Part shown: positions 12,546-24,879 of the stretch, piece after piece | Numbering within the stretch: the first letter of the stretch is position 1 | How the letters are laid out: the number at the start of each line of letters is the position of its first letter | DNA from: Nilaparvata lugens | Taxonomy: Eukaryota > Arthropoda > Insecta > Hemiptera > Delphacidae | Direction of reading: 5' to 3' | DNA length: 64,000 nt | Assembly (NCBI RefSeq): GCF_014356525.2 | Contig: NC_052508.1 | Span: 42,077,358 to 42,141,357 of the forward strand | Notes under the pieces: generated by a model | Told to the model about the DNA's origin: nothing | The model's database searches: none | The model's input: the letters and a program-made list of their open reading frames with translations, nothing else | Translations under genes and position numbers: made by a program

Positions 12546-14084
12546 GGTAATAGAACTTCCCTATGTATACAAATAATTTATATATTGCGCATTTCCTATC
12601 CTCTGTACATGATCTGACCAAGTGAGTCTACTATCCAATATGATAAAAAAATATATATATAAAAACTTATATCCTATAGTATTGAGGAATAAAATAAATA
12701 TTACACCATGAAAAATTTGATACATATATTAACAAATATCTCAAAAATAAGTCAAAACATAAATATGTAGAGCGACAGAAATATATAATATAACAAGAAA
12801 CAAAATCAATAAAATATCACAGGTTAATATTATTTCTTAAGTTCTATAGCACGAAACGCTACCATGTGCTTTCATTTCATGATCATATGCATTTATCTGC
12901 ATGTAGCTTCGACATCAACCTGCTGATGCTTGTCAACTTGGATAATTCCATTTCAAATATAAACTTCTCAAATCAGAGCATGATAAATTGACAAATCAAT
13001 AATCCAAATATATATTAATTTCTATGGTTTCCAATAGATTTCTTATAATAAATATATTTATCTCGAGGTGCGAGATTCAGCACCTGATGGAAATAGATAG
13101 ATCAATTCATCTAGTGAATCAGAGCTGAATTATATTATCCCGAATTATATTATGAAAATAAATGATCTTATGAACATTTGTATTATCAGACTAGAACTTA
13201 GTATTCTTTTGATTGGTGTATCTTTTGATATATGAATTGAATCGTTACTATCCAATAAAATACCTCTTATACAATCTTTAAACTTGTGCAAGTATTTTTA
13301 CCAATTTCTTAATTTATAAAACCCTTCCGACGAGCTAGCTTTGATTTCTTATTCCATTTCGAAGCACCGAGGGCGCCCTATCACTATTTCAAATATTATT
13401 CACTCACATGCTGGAATTTTCTATGAGCTGCTGATGGCGATCCAAACTCCTGTTGGTCCTGGATTATTTGTGGCCGAAGTCGTCTCTTCCAAGGGATTAA
13501 AAATATTTGAATGACTTTTGCTTTACAATAGCATCACAAAGTCTGATGAGAAAATTCAGTAATTCGATTTAACTTTAAGTTATTAAAAGGTACAGTAAGA
13601 TATTGTGCTCTCTAATTTTTGGTGACATCTCATGGTGGTGGTTGGCAGACAAGTGTGGAAGTTCTCTTTTCTAATTCACAATTTTTCATTTCCGATTTCC
13701 AAATTCACATAAAATTTTAATAATCTGTTCCTCCACTATTCATGGCTCAAATAGTTTGTGCCGATCTATTAAATTATTACTTATGTTACATCTCTGATAA
13801 TTTATTTACCTTCGGGCCATATCCAAAACATAAACTGTACAACAATAACTCATAAATTCTTATCATTTGTAGAAATATATACAAATATATTTGAATCGGC
13901 TCACTATTACTGCCTATCAATTGCTACTATTTGATTGGTGCATGCAAATTATTATAGTCTACATGCGCCTAGGAACCTCCTACTTCCTAAATACATTTAA
14001 TTTTCTAGTCTGTGTTTTTTGATACGTTTTTTACATGCAAAGTAATTTTTTAAAGGTTATAGATTGATTCTCATATTACAACAA
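12546..14084. other. AT-rich non-coding sequence
   Basis: No reading frame, repeat or RNA gene was recognised in this 1.5-kb stretch. Confidence 0.4.
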
Positions 14085-14690
14085 TTAGCCACGTGGAACC
14101 TTTGGTTTCTCAAGTTGAATACTATTTCGTTACAATAAGCTTCTGCCAAGGTGTTTGGTCAGATTCTACGTTATGTGACTCAGTCGATCATTAGGTAGCC
14201 GATCAATAGATATTTTACGCCTAACCTCAAATTTTCAATATTTTATATAATATTATATAGGTAGCAAAAATTATTTTCATTTCTATTCAGCCATTGTAAA
14301 TTTAGCCATGATGCCTGATATTATCTAATCTTTAAACATTATCATCTCTGGTGATATTAGCCTATTATTCCACTTAGACCTATAAATTTCTTCAAATAGG
14401 AATTTTTATTTATTCCTCTGAAAGTCAAACGTTACAAATTACATGCCATGTGGTTACCAAATCCTCTGGTTGGATGCTATTTGCTTACAATAAAAGTTTG
14501 CCAAAGGTGTCTGGCTAGATTTCAAATCTTGATCAATTATTCAGGTTCCAGGTTCGACCAGTAAGTATTATAGCCTGACCTCAAAATTTCATTATTTTAT
14601 ATAATTCAATGAATAGCAAATGAAATTCTTCTCTATTTGGCTGTTCTAATTGTAGCCATGATACTCATTATTATCTAATCTCTCACTTGT
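14085..14690 (+). repeat. Diverged tandem duplication, period about 355 bp
   Basis: The first unit starts near 14090 (GCCACGTGGAACC) and the second near 14445 (GCCATGTGGTTACC). Both then share a ttACAATAA.. run, TGCCAA.GGTGT.TGG, GCCTaACCTCAAA, TTTTATATAAT, a ..GTAGCCATGAT block and a TATTATCTAATCT end. Many substitutions separate them, so the duplication is old. Confidence 0.65.
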
Positions 14691-15965
14691 TGATATTGCA
14701 CCCGGCTATAACAGAGCAGCTGTTTGCTAGAGTCCTATAAAATCTTTTCATTAAGCAATTTTGCTTGCTATTCAAGATAATTTGTTACACAACGCCCCTG
14801 AATTTGAATTCAAAATATTTTGAGAATCAATGATCATGTTTTTAATACAAATTCTCCTTTCAACACATAAACATAACCTAGAATATCCACCAAGAACGCT
14901 TTCATAACTTCACAACAACTCGCAGACTCTTTCTGCATATGCCCCCCTGAATCTCATCAATGCAATAACAAGTTCCTCCTTATCAACATAAAAATATCAT
15001 AAATATAACATCTTTATTCCATTTCTCCATTCTCTAACAATAATATAACATTTTCAAATCTGCTGCTCGGCAGTGATACCAACTTACTTTCCACACAACA
15101 ACAACATTCGATTCTTACACAACAAATCTCTTTCTAAATACTTTCGAGTAACATTTTTGGGCTCATACTTCATTTACAATTTCTAGGTCTCCCATTCTAA
15201 TAATATTCCCTAGATATGGGTACAATTTTTCATTTGCTATCCTTGGTTCTGGCTTCATATGGTAACTGGTTTCTTTTGAGGTTTTTTGGTAACAACGTAT
15301 AAATAACAATAATAATGATAATATAAAACATCTGAATAAATATATATAGCATTAACTAATACAATAAATAACATAAATAGTTTTGGGAACATTCACTTCA
15401 TAATGACATGCATTTAACAGGGCGCTTTATACCAACATGTGTTCAACAGGCTATATGCTTTTGATTTGGTTGGCATTGGCTAGTCTACACCTCCTTCATA
15501 TCATACGTCACAATTTCCAATTTCTCATCCTTTGGTTCAAAGTCAACCCAACTTCTGAAATTTTCACATTTAGAGGTATATATCTCATTTTATTCTTGAT
15601 ATCCTGTCTTGTAGTCTTTTTTAAACGATGCATATAGAGAAAACAAATAATAAAAATTGTTCTTTGGTTTGTTACAGGTATCTATCGGCAGGAGCAAATT
15701 AAAAATAGAATTTGGTGACACAAGGGCAACACTCCAATATTAAATTTATTCAGTCAGGTCAGTATTTTGTTGATAATACTGTCTTTATTTGTCTTCTTAT
15801 CAAATTTGCTTCAAATTCAGTGATATGGTTTTACATTGACTACATTTCCCCACCAGACAATGCTCATATCTTCTTTCTCTTGCAATTAAGCTGTGTTGTG
15901 TGGAGATATGGCTACAACAGTGAATGGCCCTGAATGAATTAAAAAGAAGTCATGTGTTACTTTTT
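14691..15965. other. AT-rich non-coding sequence
   Basis: Short reading frames at 15437-15637 and 15712-15933 are AT-driven, hydrophobic and unsupported. Nothing else was recognised. Confidence 0.35.
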
Positions 15966-16983
15966 TCAATGCATTAATAATCGGTGGCTTTTCACTAAAA
16001 CTTCATCTCCAATTTCATAAGAAAATATTTTGTAGGCTTGGACATGATATCTCTTTCTGTTATTGGCCACTTGTTCTGATTTTAATTGGACTAGATGATG
16101 GATATTAGAATTTCTAGGCCTGTATACTTCTGAGGTTGGAAAATCAAATAATTTTTCGATAAATGTATCATTCCTTTTACCAAGAATGATTTCATATGGA
16201 GTATGACCAGTGCTTTCATTTATGCTGTTATTGTAACATTCTTCTAGAAATGATGAAAATTCAACCCATTGTTGGTGTTTTACATTACAGTACGTCTGCA
16301 TAAAATGAGAGATCTCCGCCATACATCGCTTTACAGGATTAGCGCTGGGGTTATAGAGAGAAGTTCTAGACCATTTGATATTAGCCAGGTGAAGTATTTC
16401 CTTCCACTGCTTGCTACAGAAATAGGTTGCATTATCAGATGGGATATATTTAGGCTTTCTCACTTCATTAGTCCATCTTCCTGTCACACATCAGGCTCCT
16501 CCTGTTAATTACATCACCTATGGAAAATAGCATTGTATATTTTGAGAAGATACATGTAAGAACGAATATGTATTTCTTCCCATATTGGGCCATAGGTAAT
16601 GGACCATATATATCTGCTGATATTAATTCTAATGGTGCTCTAGGTAGAATAGGGCTCATTTTGCCTCCGACATGATATCGTTCATATTCAGCTTTCTGGC
16701 ATATATTGCAAGCTTTTATTATTTTGGCCACCTTTCTATGCATGTTTTTAAAATAACAACTTTCCTTCAGCATGAGGAGGGTCTTCATTGTTCCAAAATG
16801 TCCAATACATTCGTGGGCTTCTTTTATCAGATCCATTTCTATACTTGAGGGAATCATTATGCACCAGTTGTAATTATTTTTAGCTGGTCGGTGGAACATA
16901 AATCCCTTGTAGCAGGTGTACTGTCGCAGGTAGTCGGGCGGTTCAGTAGCTCCTTCTTCCATCAATTCACGGATCCGGGACAA
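15966..16983 (-). pseudogene. Gypsy-like integrase, frameshifted
   Basis: The integrase would insert retrotransposon DNA into chromosomes. Two overlapping frames (16983-16468 and 16487-15966) encode it. An HHCC zinc domain (HECIGHFG with a later CNICQKAE) is followed by the first core Asp in SADIYGPL, the second in SDNATYF, and the conserved NPSANP turn. The third catalytic residue is normally a Glu just after this turn; here it is Lys (NPSANPVKR). A C-terminal segment with DEVLVKS resembles the end of the integrase. It is broken by the frameshift near 16480 and probably inactive even without it. Confidence 0.82.
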
Positions 16984-17594
16984 TTTTGTGTTTTTGTGTT
17001 GGATGATGCAGATTTTCTCAGGGGTCAGGACGGCGGTATGGTTACATGGTTGGATATTGGGAGGGTATGGTATGCTCTCTTAATCATTTACGTTGAAACA
17101 CTTTGGGTTGATATCTTGAAAGTATGTGGCGTCTATTTCTCTAGATAGAAAGTCAGCGGTCTGATTTTTCTTTCTTGGTAAATGAGCTAATTCTTCAGTG
17201 TTAGAGTGGCTCCTGGCTGTACCTGGTTCTCAGCTGTCAGACTTAGTACTCCCATATGCTCCATAGCATTCTCGATCTCGTGGATACCCCACACATCCTT
17301 GGTGAGCCTTCCATGTAATGAGCAAAGTGTATCTCCGTGACTTCTTCAGTGTGTTTCTTTAGGTCCAGTGGTTATATAATCTTGTGTGATTCAGGTTTGG
17401 TGAAAGCGTGAAATTTTAATGTTTGGAAATTTAAGTAGGCTTGGAAATGAAAAGAAAATCTGTGCTTATTATTAAGTGTGGACCAGATACATGTGATACA
17501 AGAAATGTATAAGCGAATTGTTGTTGTTGAAGGTCCATTTCCAGTAAACATTTGGTGGTAATATGTATTTGTCGTCCTGGATTGATGACTGATC
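15966..17594 (-). mobile_element. Gypsy-like pol fragment (protease remnant, integrase), RT deleted
   Basis: Read on the minus strand it runs from a protease C-terminal remnant (17594 to about 17330), through a short linker and the end of RNase H, to the integrase zinc domain and catalytic core. Reverse transcriptase is absent, and the same join is seen in the plus-strand copy at 18981-20524. The two copies form an inverted repeat with arms of about 1.54 kb. The integrase is split by a frameshift near 16480. Confidence 0.82.
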
Positions 17595-17689
17595 AGTGAA
17601 AAAAATCAGTGAACAAAACTGCAAGTAATAATCATTGGCAAATAATGCAAGATAAAATGATAGAATAATAAAATAATAGAATAAGAGAA

Positions 17690-18440
17690 TCAGATCCAAC
17701 AACAACCTTATAGAATTCAAACAGATAGTATCAATTCAATTGGTATTCTGAATGGACTTGGTAGATTTGATAATACCGATTGCCATTTGCAACTTCAACC
17801 GTTTATTGACCAAATAAAACTGGTTCAAACTCTTGCACCCACCTTTTGGAATATGTGGCGGCTCCACTTAACCAGCTCGCTGAGTGGAGAACCCCTGTTG
17901 TTCTTTCGGAGTAGAGCTCTTGAATTTGCATTGTTGGATGAGTTTATCGCTGTCTTCCTAGAACAATATTGGAGCGGAAGTAAACAGTTGGACGCGCTAG
18001 CAGATATTATATCATGTGATTTCAACCTCAATTCAGATGGTGCATATACTACTTTCATCACTGCCCTACAATTTAAAAATTCTCAGCTAGAGGAGCCGAT
18101 AAATGATTCTGCTTTAGCAAACATAATCTTGAAAAAACTACCCTTCCACGTCAGAATGGCACTAGCCACCCAGCCAATAACCAGTTATAAACATCTGATA
18201 AACCATTTATATGGTATACAATCTGTGATGGCAATACCAAATCACCGGTCAGATCAGTCACATAAACAAAATCAATATAATTCAAATGTTAATCGGTATG
18301 CCAGCCAAGCTTATGAATCGGTACCATATGATCACTCCCGAATGACACCTCATTTCAAGCGTCACAATGACCAGAATCAAAGTAATAACAGGAATAATAG
18401 GAATTTTCAGAATTGTCCAACAAACCATTATTCACAATAA
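17690..18440 (+). pseudogene. Gypsy-like Gag (capsid region), 5'-truncated
   Basis: An open frame runs upstream to about 17690. The capsid-like part reads QPFIDQIKLVQTL, then a tryptophan-rich helix (FWNMWRLHL), GEPLLFF, FLEQYWSG and RNA-binding-like Asn/Gln/His-rich sequence at the C-terminus. It is clearly homologous to the C-terminal part of the Gag at 32267-33559 on the other strand (shared QPFvDQI, GEPLmFF, fLqQYWS and QlDEslaDS-like segments). It lacks that protein's long coiled-coil N-terminus. No zinc knuckle is visible. It lies in the spacer between two inverted pol copies. Confidence 0.78.
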
Positions 18441-18859
18441 GCAAACCAAAGAAACTATTATGATGGCTGTGACCATTTGAACGCTAATACCGGATATACT
18501 CATAATAGTTACAACAGAAACTATAAACTGCCACCACAACAAATAAGTACAAATTATACAATAGAGCATGCAACCTGATTCAATCAACAAAAAACACAAA
18601 AACCAACACCAGATAACCCACGACCAAACACAGAGAAGACTACATCTAACAATTTATTATGACTATATGATACCCCCAATACAACCCACATAAGCTCAGA
18701 AAAAGTAGATGAAGAAAAAAAAGATACTTCATCCTCATATACCACCTTAGTGAACAATTTACCGGAAATATTATTAGAAGAACCAGAGAGAGAACACAGG
18801 AAGCCTGACACACATATGCAAGCATATTGATATCGAGTTATATGGATTAAAGGTTCAAG

Positions 18860-19384
18860 CAGTAGTATATGCAGTCTACTGAACTCCGTTCACAATGCAG
18901 TCTTATACAAGCAGATGTCTTCCAGCATATAAAAGAGAGAACAAAATTAGCTACTCCACCGCTAACGAATGTATATGTATCAGTCATCAATCCAGGACTA
19001 CAAATACATATTACCACCGAATGTTTACTGGAAATGGACCTTCAACAACAACAATTCACTTATACATTTCTTGTATTACCTGTATCTGGTCCACACTTAA
19101 TAATAGGCACAGATTTCCTTCAACATTTCCAAGCCCGCTTAAATTTCCAAACATTAAAATTTCACGCTTTTACCGAACCTGAATCACACGAGATTATATT
19201 ACCACTGGACCTGAAGAAACGCACTGAAGAAGTCACGGAGATACACTTCGCTCATCACATGGAAGGCGCGCCGAGGATGTGGGGTATCCACAAGATCGAG
19301 AATGCTATGGAGCATAAAGAAGTACTAAGTCTGAAACTGAGAACCAGGTACAGCCAGGAGCCAACTCTGACACTGAAGAATTAA
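18860..19384 (+). pseudogene. Aspartic protease remnant of gypsy-like element
   Basis: The C-terminal half of a retropepsin-like domain is readable: LIIGTDFLQHFQARLN near 19100-19145 matches the conserved second half. At the place where the catalytic Asp-Thr/Ser-Gly triad should lie (about 18850-18880), the frame shifts and no triad survives. The frame then runs into linker sequence without passing through reverse transcriptase. Confidence 0.7.
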
Positions 19385-20524
19385 CCCATTCACCGAGAAA
19401 GAGGAATCAGACCGCTGACTTTCTATCTAGAGAAATAGATGCCACATACTATCAAGATATCAACCTAAAGTGTTGCGTCATAAATGATCAAGAGAGCATA
19501 CCATACCCTCCCAATATCCAACCACATAATCATACCGCCATCCTGACCCCTGAGAAAATCTGCATCGTCCAACACAAAGACACAAAATTGTCCCGGATCC
19601 GTGAATTGATGGAAGAAGGAGCTACTGAACCGCCCAACTACCTGTGACAGTACACCTGCTACAAGGGATTTTGTTCCACCGACCAGCTAAAAATAATTAC
19701 GACAGGCGCATAATGATTCCCCCAAGTATGAAAATGGATCTGATAAAAGAAGCCCACGAATGTATCGGACATTTTGGAACAATGAAGACCCTCCACATGC
19801 TGAAGGAAAGTTGTTATTTTAAAACATGCATAGAAAGGTGGCCAAAATGATAAAAGCTTGCAATATATGCCAGAAAGCTAAATATGCACGATATCATGTC
19901 AGAGGCGAAAAGAGCCCTATTTACCTAGAGCACCATTAGAATTAATATCATCAGATTTATTCGGTCCATTACCTATGGCCCAATATGGAAAGAAATACAT
20001 ATTCGTTCTTACATGTATTTCCTCAAAATATACAATGTTATTTCCCATAGGTAATGTAATTAACAGGAGAAGCCTTGGCCTGATGTGTGACAGGAAGATG
20101 GACTAATGAAGTGGGGGAGCCTAAACATATCCTATCTGATAATGCAACCTATTTCTGTAGCAAGCAGTGGAAAGAAATACTTCACCTGGCTCACATCAAA
20201 TGGTCTAGAACTTCTCTCTATAACCCCAGTGCTAATCCTGCAAAGCGACGTATAGCGGAGATCTCTCGTTTTATGCAGACGTACTGTAATGTCAAACACC
20301 AACAATTGGTTGAATTTTCAACATTTCTAGAAGAATGTTACAATAACAGCATAAATGAAAGCACTGGTCATACTCCACATGAAATCATTTTTGGTGAAAG
20401 GAATGATACATTTATCGAAAAATTATTTCATTTTCCAACCTCAGATGTATACAGGCCTAGAGATTCTAATATCCATCATCTAGTCCGCTTAAAATAAGAA
20501 CAAGTGGCCAATAACAGAAAGAGA
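18981..20524 (+). mobile_element. Gypsy-like pol fragment, plus-strand arm of inverted pair
   Basis: This is the partner of 16049-17594, about 90% identical in the integrase at protein level by eye. Protease remnant joins directly to the end of RNase H (NQTADFLSREID, near 19410) and then to integrase. It ends abruptly at 20524, where the inverted repeat of the P-like region begins. The minus-strand copy continues past that point. Confidence 0.8.
19400..20497 (+). pseudogene. Gypsy-like integrase, multiply frameshifted
   Basis: The zinc domain reads at 19644-19850 (HECIGHFG), the CNICQKA pair follows in another frame near 19860, and the core continues at 20087-20497. SDNATYF holds the second catalytic Asp. 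The third catalytic position is again Lys (NPSANPAKR), as in the inverted copy. Several frame changes and stops lie between 19850 and 20087. Confidence 0.8.
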
Positions 20525-21023
20525 TGAGCTGTTAAAGAGCACAAAATTTTTGGGGGTCCCCAGCTCCCTCAGGTGGCAAATTTCTGAAAATCCTTTCTTA
20601 GTGGATGTTTTCAGGCTACCATAAACATTTGTGCAAAATTTCAAGTTTTTAGACTCAATTTTCAATATTATGGCTATCTATCACAAGTGGAAAACATGCA
20701 AACATGAGTACAGGAGTATGGGCCATTTTATTATTTGATTGAATTCATGTTTTGAACAGTTCATTGTTATGAATGATAGATTGATAGGAGCTTATGAATA
20801 TTTTCTAATTCAAATGAAATAGCTTCTGAAAAGAATAATGAATGGATAAATACCGATATTAAAATATTGTTGACCAAGAACTTAGTACATCGACAATTCA
20901 TTCAACTGATTCTGTGGGTATTGATTGTTGGTACAAACATAATCATTTGTCTTCTCTATTGATAATTTGCCCCCCTGAGGGAGCTGGGGCCCCCGCAAAA
21001 TTTTGTACTTTTTAACCGCTCAT
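20524..21023. repeat. 500-bp segment bounded by about 50-bp inverted repeats
   Basis: The left arm (20524-20580) begins ATGAGCTGTTAAAGAGCACA and includes CCCAGCTCCCTCAGG. The right arm (20968-21023) is its reverse complement with few mismatches, ending TTAACCGCTCAT. The ends look like DNA-transposon terminal inverted repeats. It could be a MITE, or the 5' end plus an internal inverted copy of the P-like element that follows. No clear target duplication was found. Confidence 0.75.
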
Positions 21024-21223
21024 TGCACATCAAAGCAAAATTTCAATCAGGAGCACAGGGGGGATCAGGAGAGGGAATTTTCCGGAAATCTTGATGTAAA
21101 ATCACACTACAGCTCAAACTAATTGTTCTACAGACTTAAAAATTTGCACAAATATTCTCCAAACATGCTAGACGCGCACTAAGAACGGATTTTGAGATAT
21201 TTTGTCTCTAAGGGTTTCAAAGG

Positions 21224-23684
21224 ATGAAAAAGGATCTGCCTGAAATGCCTGATAAGTGTGTTGTACCGGGATGTACCAGCAATTACGAATCTGCCATGAA
21301 AAAGGAGGGTTACGTGCAGTTATTTAGACTTCTAAAAGAGGAAAAACTTCGTAATGAGTGGATACAGGCCATTCCTCGCTCAAATTGGAATCCTCCTCAA
21401 AGAGCTTATGTTTGTATAAAACATTTCCATAAAACGGACTTAGTGTGGATTGAAAAATTTGAAAACAGTGATGGTGAGTGGTGTGAATTTAAAAGAGATA
21501 AACCTGTGTTTAGCCCTTGCGCCATCCCAAAACTGTTTCCCAATTTGCCAGAATATCTTAGAAACAACTGTCCAGCACGAAAATGTTCAGATCCTGAAGA
21601 AAGAAAACTTCATTATGAACGAAAACTGAAGAAGAAAGAAGAGGAATGATTGAAACGAATAGAAGAAGAGGATAAAATCAGTGACTATATTAGTTTTTCA
21701 GAAGCACTATCAACTAAAGTTAAAGGTAGGCCTACTGGTATTAAGTGTTCCTCACTCAAAATTGAAACCAGCTGCCTTGTTTATTTTTTAGATGTTTGTA
21801 CTATTCCCAAAGTTAGTTTTAGTATAAGAATAAATAATGATTTAAGTGTAGAGACTCATATTAACGGAGGGTTAATTCCTAACAAAACTTTTGTGCACAA
21901 GGAAAGTAATCAACCTATACTCCATGATTGTAAATTAGGGCACTGGAGTCAGTTATTTCATTTAATTATATTTCATTCAATTAATTTCTGTAGAGATTAT
22001 AGAAAATCATGCAAAGACAAAGACAGTCTTCTTAGCAACATTCTTGAAAACATTGAGTTATTGATAAACAATTTGGAAGAAGGTGATAATGATAACATAA
22101 ATAATAAGCATGTGCCGGTAGCAACTACCAAAACACTCAAACATTTGCGTGATCAAATCAGTCTTCTTTTTCTAAAAAAGCCAAAATATAATAAAGATAC
22201 AGTTTTGATAGCTTTTTTGATATACATGCAATCAGTTAAATGCTATAATGCTATGAGACTGAATAGCATATTACTTCTACCTCATCCGAGATATTTGCAA
22301 AAACTGTGTGCTTCATTTCATATTTCACCAAATAACAACAATGAGAACAGTAATTTTTTAAAAAACATTGTAAAAGATCTCGAAGGTGATAAACAATTTG
22401 TTGCTCTTCAAATTGAGGAAATTCATATTAAGGAAAGTCTTGATTACAAAAATGGCTGTATTTTTGGTGTTGCTAATAATGATACTTCTCAACCCGCTAA
22501 AACTATACTTACATTCTTAATCAGTTCATGTTTTGGAAACTTAAAAGAAGTGGTAAGGCTAGTCCCCACGAAGCAATTAAATGGAACTTTTTTAACTGAT
22601 ACAGCCAAAAATGTAATTAGTCAAATTGTTGATAGCGGTTTAAAGTTACTGTGTATAATTAGTGATAACAATCGTGTTAACAGAATTATGTTTAAAGAAC
22701 TGACAAAAAATTCACCATCAAGCTATTATTTCAATGTTGAAGGTAATGGACACAACATTTTTTTGTTGTTTGATAGTGTGCATATTTTGAAATGTATAAG
22801 GAACAATTGGAGCAATCTTAAAGACACCAAAAAAACATTTACAGTGCCTGTTCGGGATAATTTGCTAAGTTTGAATCCAGTGGAGGGGGAGAATCAAGTT
22901 TCAGAAAAAGAAAATGGAACAACTGAAGTCAAATTCTCAGACATCAGAGATTTGTATGAGTCAGAATGCAACATGTTGCTGAAGTCAGCGCCTCAACTCA
23001 ATTACAAAATTGTTTTTCCAAATTCATTTGAAAGGCAGAATGTCAAGTTGGTAATTAACATATTCAATGAAATCACAGTTGCAGCATTGAGAAAAAATAA
23101 GTTAGAAGAAACTGCTTTCTTTGTAGATGTAATTTTAAACTGGTGGTCAATATTCAATATCAAGCGCCCACTCACCTTCATTCTTAAAAGAGATCCCCTA
23201 AAGATGCCCTTTTCTGATGTAACTGATGACAGGTTTATTTTCCTCGACTCATTTCTAGATTGGCTAAGCGAGTGGAAAGAAACTGCTGCACAGCAATCTC
23301 TAGGCTTTTTAACTTTGGATACATTCAATGCTTTGTCTCACACAACATTTGCTATGAAAGAGTTAATTACATATGCACTGACTGAAATTCAGGTGCCTTA
23401 TATTCTCACTGGAAAGTTGAAAACAGATAATTTGGAAAATAGGTTTGGGCAATACCGGCAACTGACGGGAGGCAACTGATATAACAGTAACTCAAGTGCT
23501 TGAAGCTGAAAAGGAGCTGAGAATTAAGAGCTACCTTGGTTTACATTCAGCACAGTATGGTGATTTGCCCCTTTCAACCACAGTTTTGGAGCAGCCTGAA
23601 TCATCAAATGCAAATACACAAGTTGAAATAAATCCTTTTTTCCATGGTATACTTGAAGATGATTATTTGGATAGTTACCAGTAA
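21224..23684 (+). pseudogene. THAP-domain P-element-like transposase, two disabling changes
   Basis: This would bind transposon ends through a THAP zinc finger and catalyse cut-and-paste transposition. The first frame (21224-21646) has the C2CH THAP signature: C12, C17, C64 and H67, with a CAIPKLFP box near residue 104. An in-frame TGA at 21647-21649 interrupts it. The transposase body (21650-23479) contains LQIEEIHIK, SDNNRVNRIMF, FDSVHILKCIRNNW and C-terminal DNLENRFGQYRQLTGG, all in P-family order. A one-base insertion near 23478-23482 moves the last 60 residues to another frame (23496-23684). The position usually holding the first catalytic Asp (DEM.I) reads Glu here, by eye. Few lesions suggest a fairly young copy. 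Confidence 0.88.
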
Positions 23685-24012
23685 CCATGTATCCAATGGA
23701 GGATAATGAAGACCAACTATGGTTTTTTCTAGTTGATTTTTAAAATGCTTGTCATGAATACAGGTATCCACCAATTTATCCTTCTGAAATTCCTTAGAAC
23801 TTACAACGCCAGTTCTTGAAGTTCTCTGGATCCTTATATGACATAACTGGAACTTTATTAATATAATTATCAATATGTTTTTTCTGGCAGACTAGTATGA
23901 CTATTATCAAAGGATGATAAATACTGAATGCTCTTAATAAGATCAATATTAATTGATTCACTAATTTTATATGCTGCAGAATATTTTTTCTTGGTACTGA
24001 GACAGCTCAAAC
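23679..24012 (+). repeat. Dispersed repeat, second copy at 34847-35178
   Basis: This starts at the last codon and stop of the transposase reading frame (CAGTAACCAT) and ends at GACAGCTCAAAC. A direct copy of similar length lies at 34847-35178. Because it begins at the stop codon, it may be the 3' untranslated part of the P-like family, with a truncated second copy. Confidence 0.6.
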
Positions 24013-24749
24013 AACTCGATTTGAGGTTATGTATTGAAGTTCGCGCCGTTTCTGTTTTGAATGGAATAATATTCTTCTCTTGTCCTCGTCTGTCAGCTGA
24101 TTGTTGTCTGCAGAGTGAAAGTGATATTGTGTTTTGTGATGTTGTGATTGTGTCAAAATGTCCAAAAAGATTATTCAAGCAGTGAACAAATTTTGAATTG
24201 CTTTAAAGGTAAGTCAGTTATAGAATTATAACTTGTACTTGAATTATTATAATTACTTGTACTATTTAGCTTGCTTCTTGTTCAATTATTTCCTTATGAG
24301 ATTTAGTAATGCTTTAAGGTTATCAACATTTTGAAACGAAATCAAGAATAAGACACATCAAAAGTAGAAATTAAAAGTAAACCGCATCACTACTCACAGA
24401 GTGTACCTATGTAATTGAGTGATTCGAAATAAATAAATGTAACAAAAAATCAATCGTAAATGTAATTCCTTCATTTCTATCACTACTTACAAGCTCAACT
24501 AAATCTGCACAAGAATCTTATTCTATAGGATATATACTGTAAATATATACCTGAATAGAATAATTGGTAAGAAGCTCATTGCCAATGAAATTCTCAATTG
24601 TGTAAATAAATATTTAGATCATAAAAGTCAAGTTAGTCCTAAAATCATTCCTCTTCAGCCATGTAATTTAATATAAATAACTCTGTTAATAGGTCGAAAG
24701 TTAGGAATTGATATGCAAACGATATCAATCCTGGGCCTGGGACTAATGA
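24013..24749. other. AT-rich non-coding sequence
   Basis: No convincing gene. A short open frame at 23928-24185 has no recognisable motif. Confidence 0.35.
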
Positions 24750-24879
24750 TAAATTAACAGCTAATGAAGCTATTCTAAACACTACATTTTTGAATGTCCA
24801 GGATATATCAAACAAATTAAAATATATTTCCCTCTTATGTTATAACTATAATGCTAAGATAATTATTACTGTTGTGAAC

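Noticed and set aside
15437..15933. Hydrophobic small proteins
   Set aside because: Typical chance frames of AT-rich DNA; no start context, homology or splice evidence.
23928..24185. 85-residue reading frame as a small host gene
   Set aside because: No recognisable motif. Its start overlaps the dispersed repeat, and nothing supports translation.
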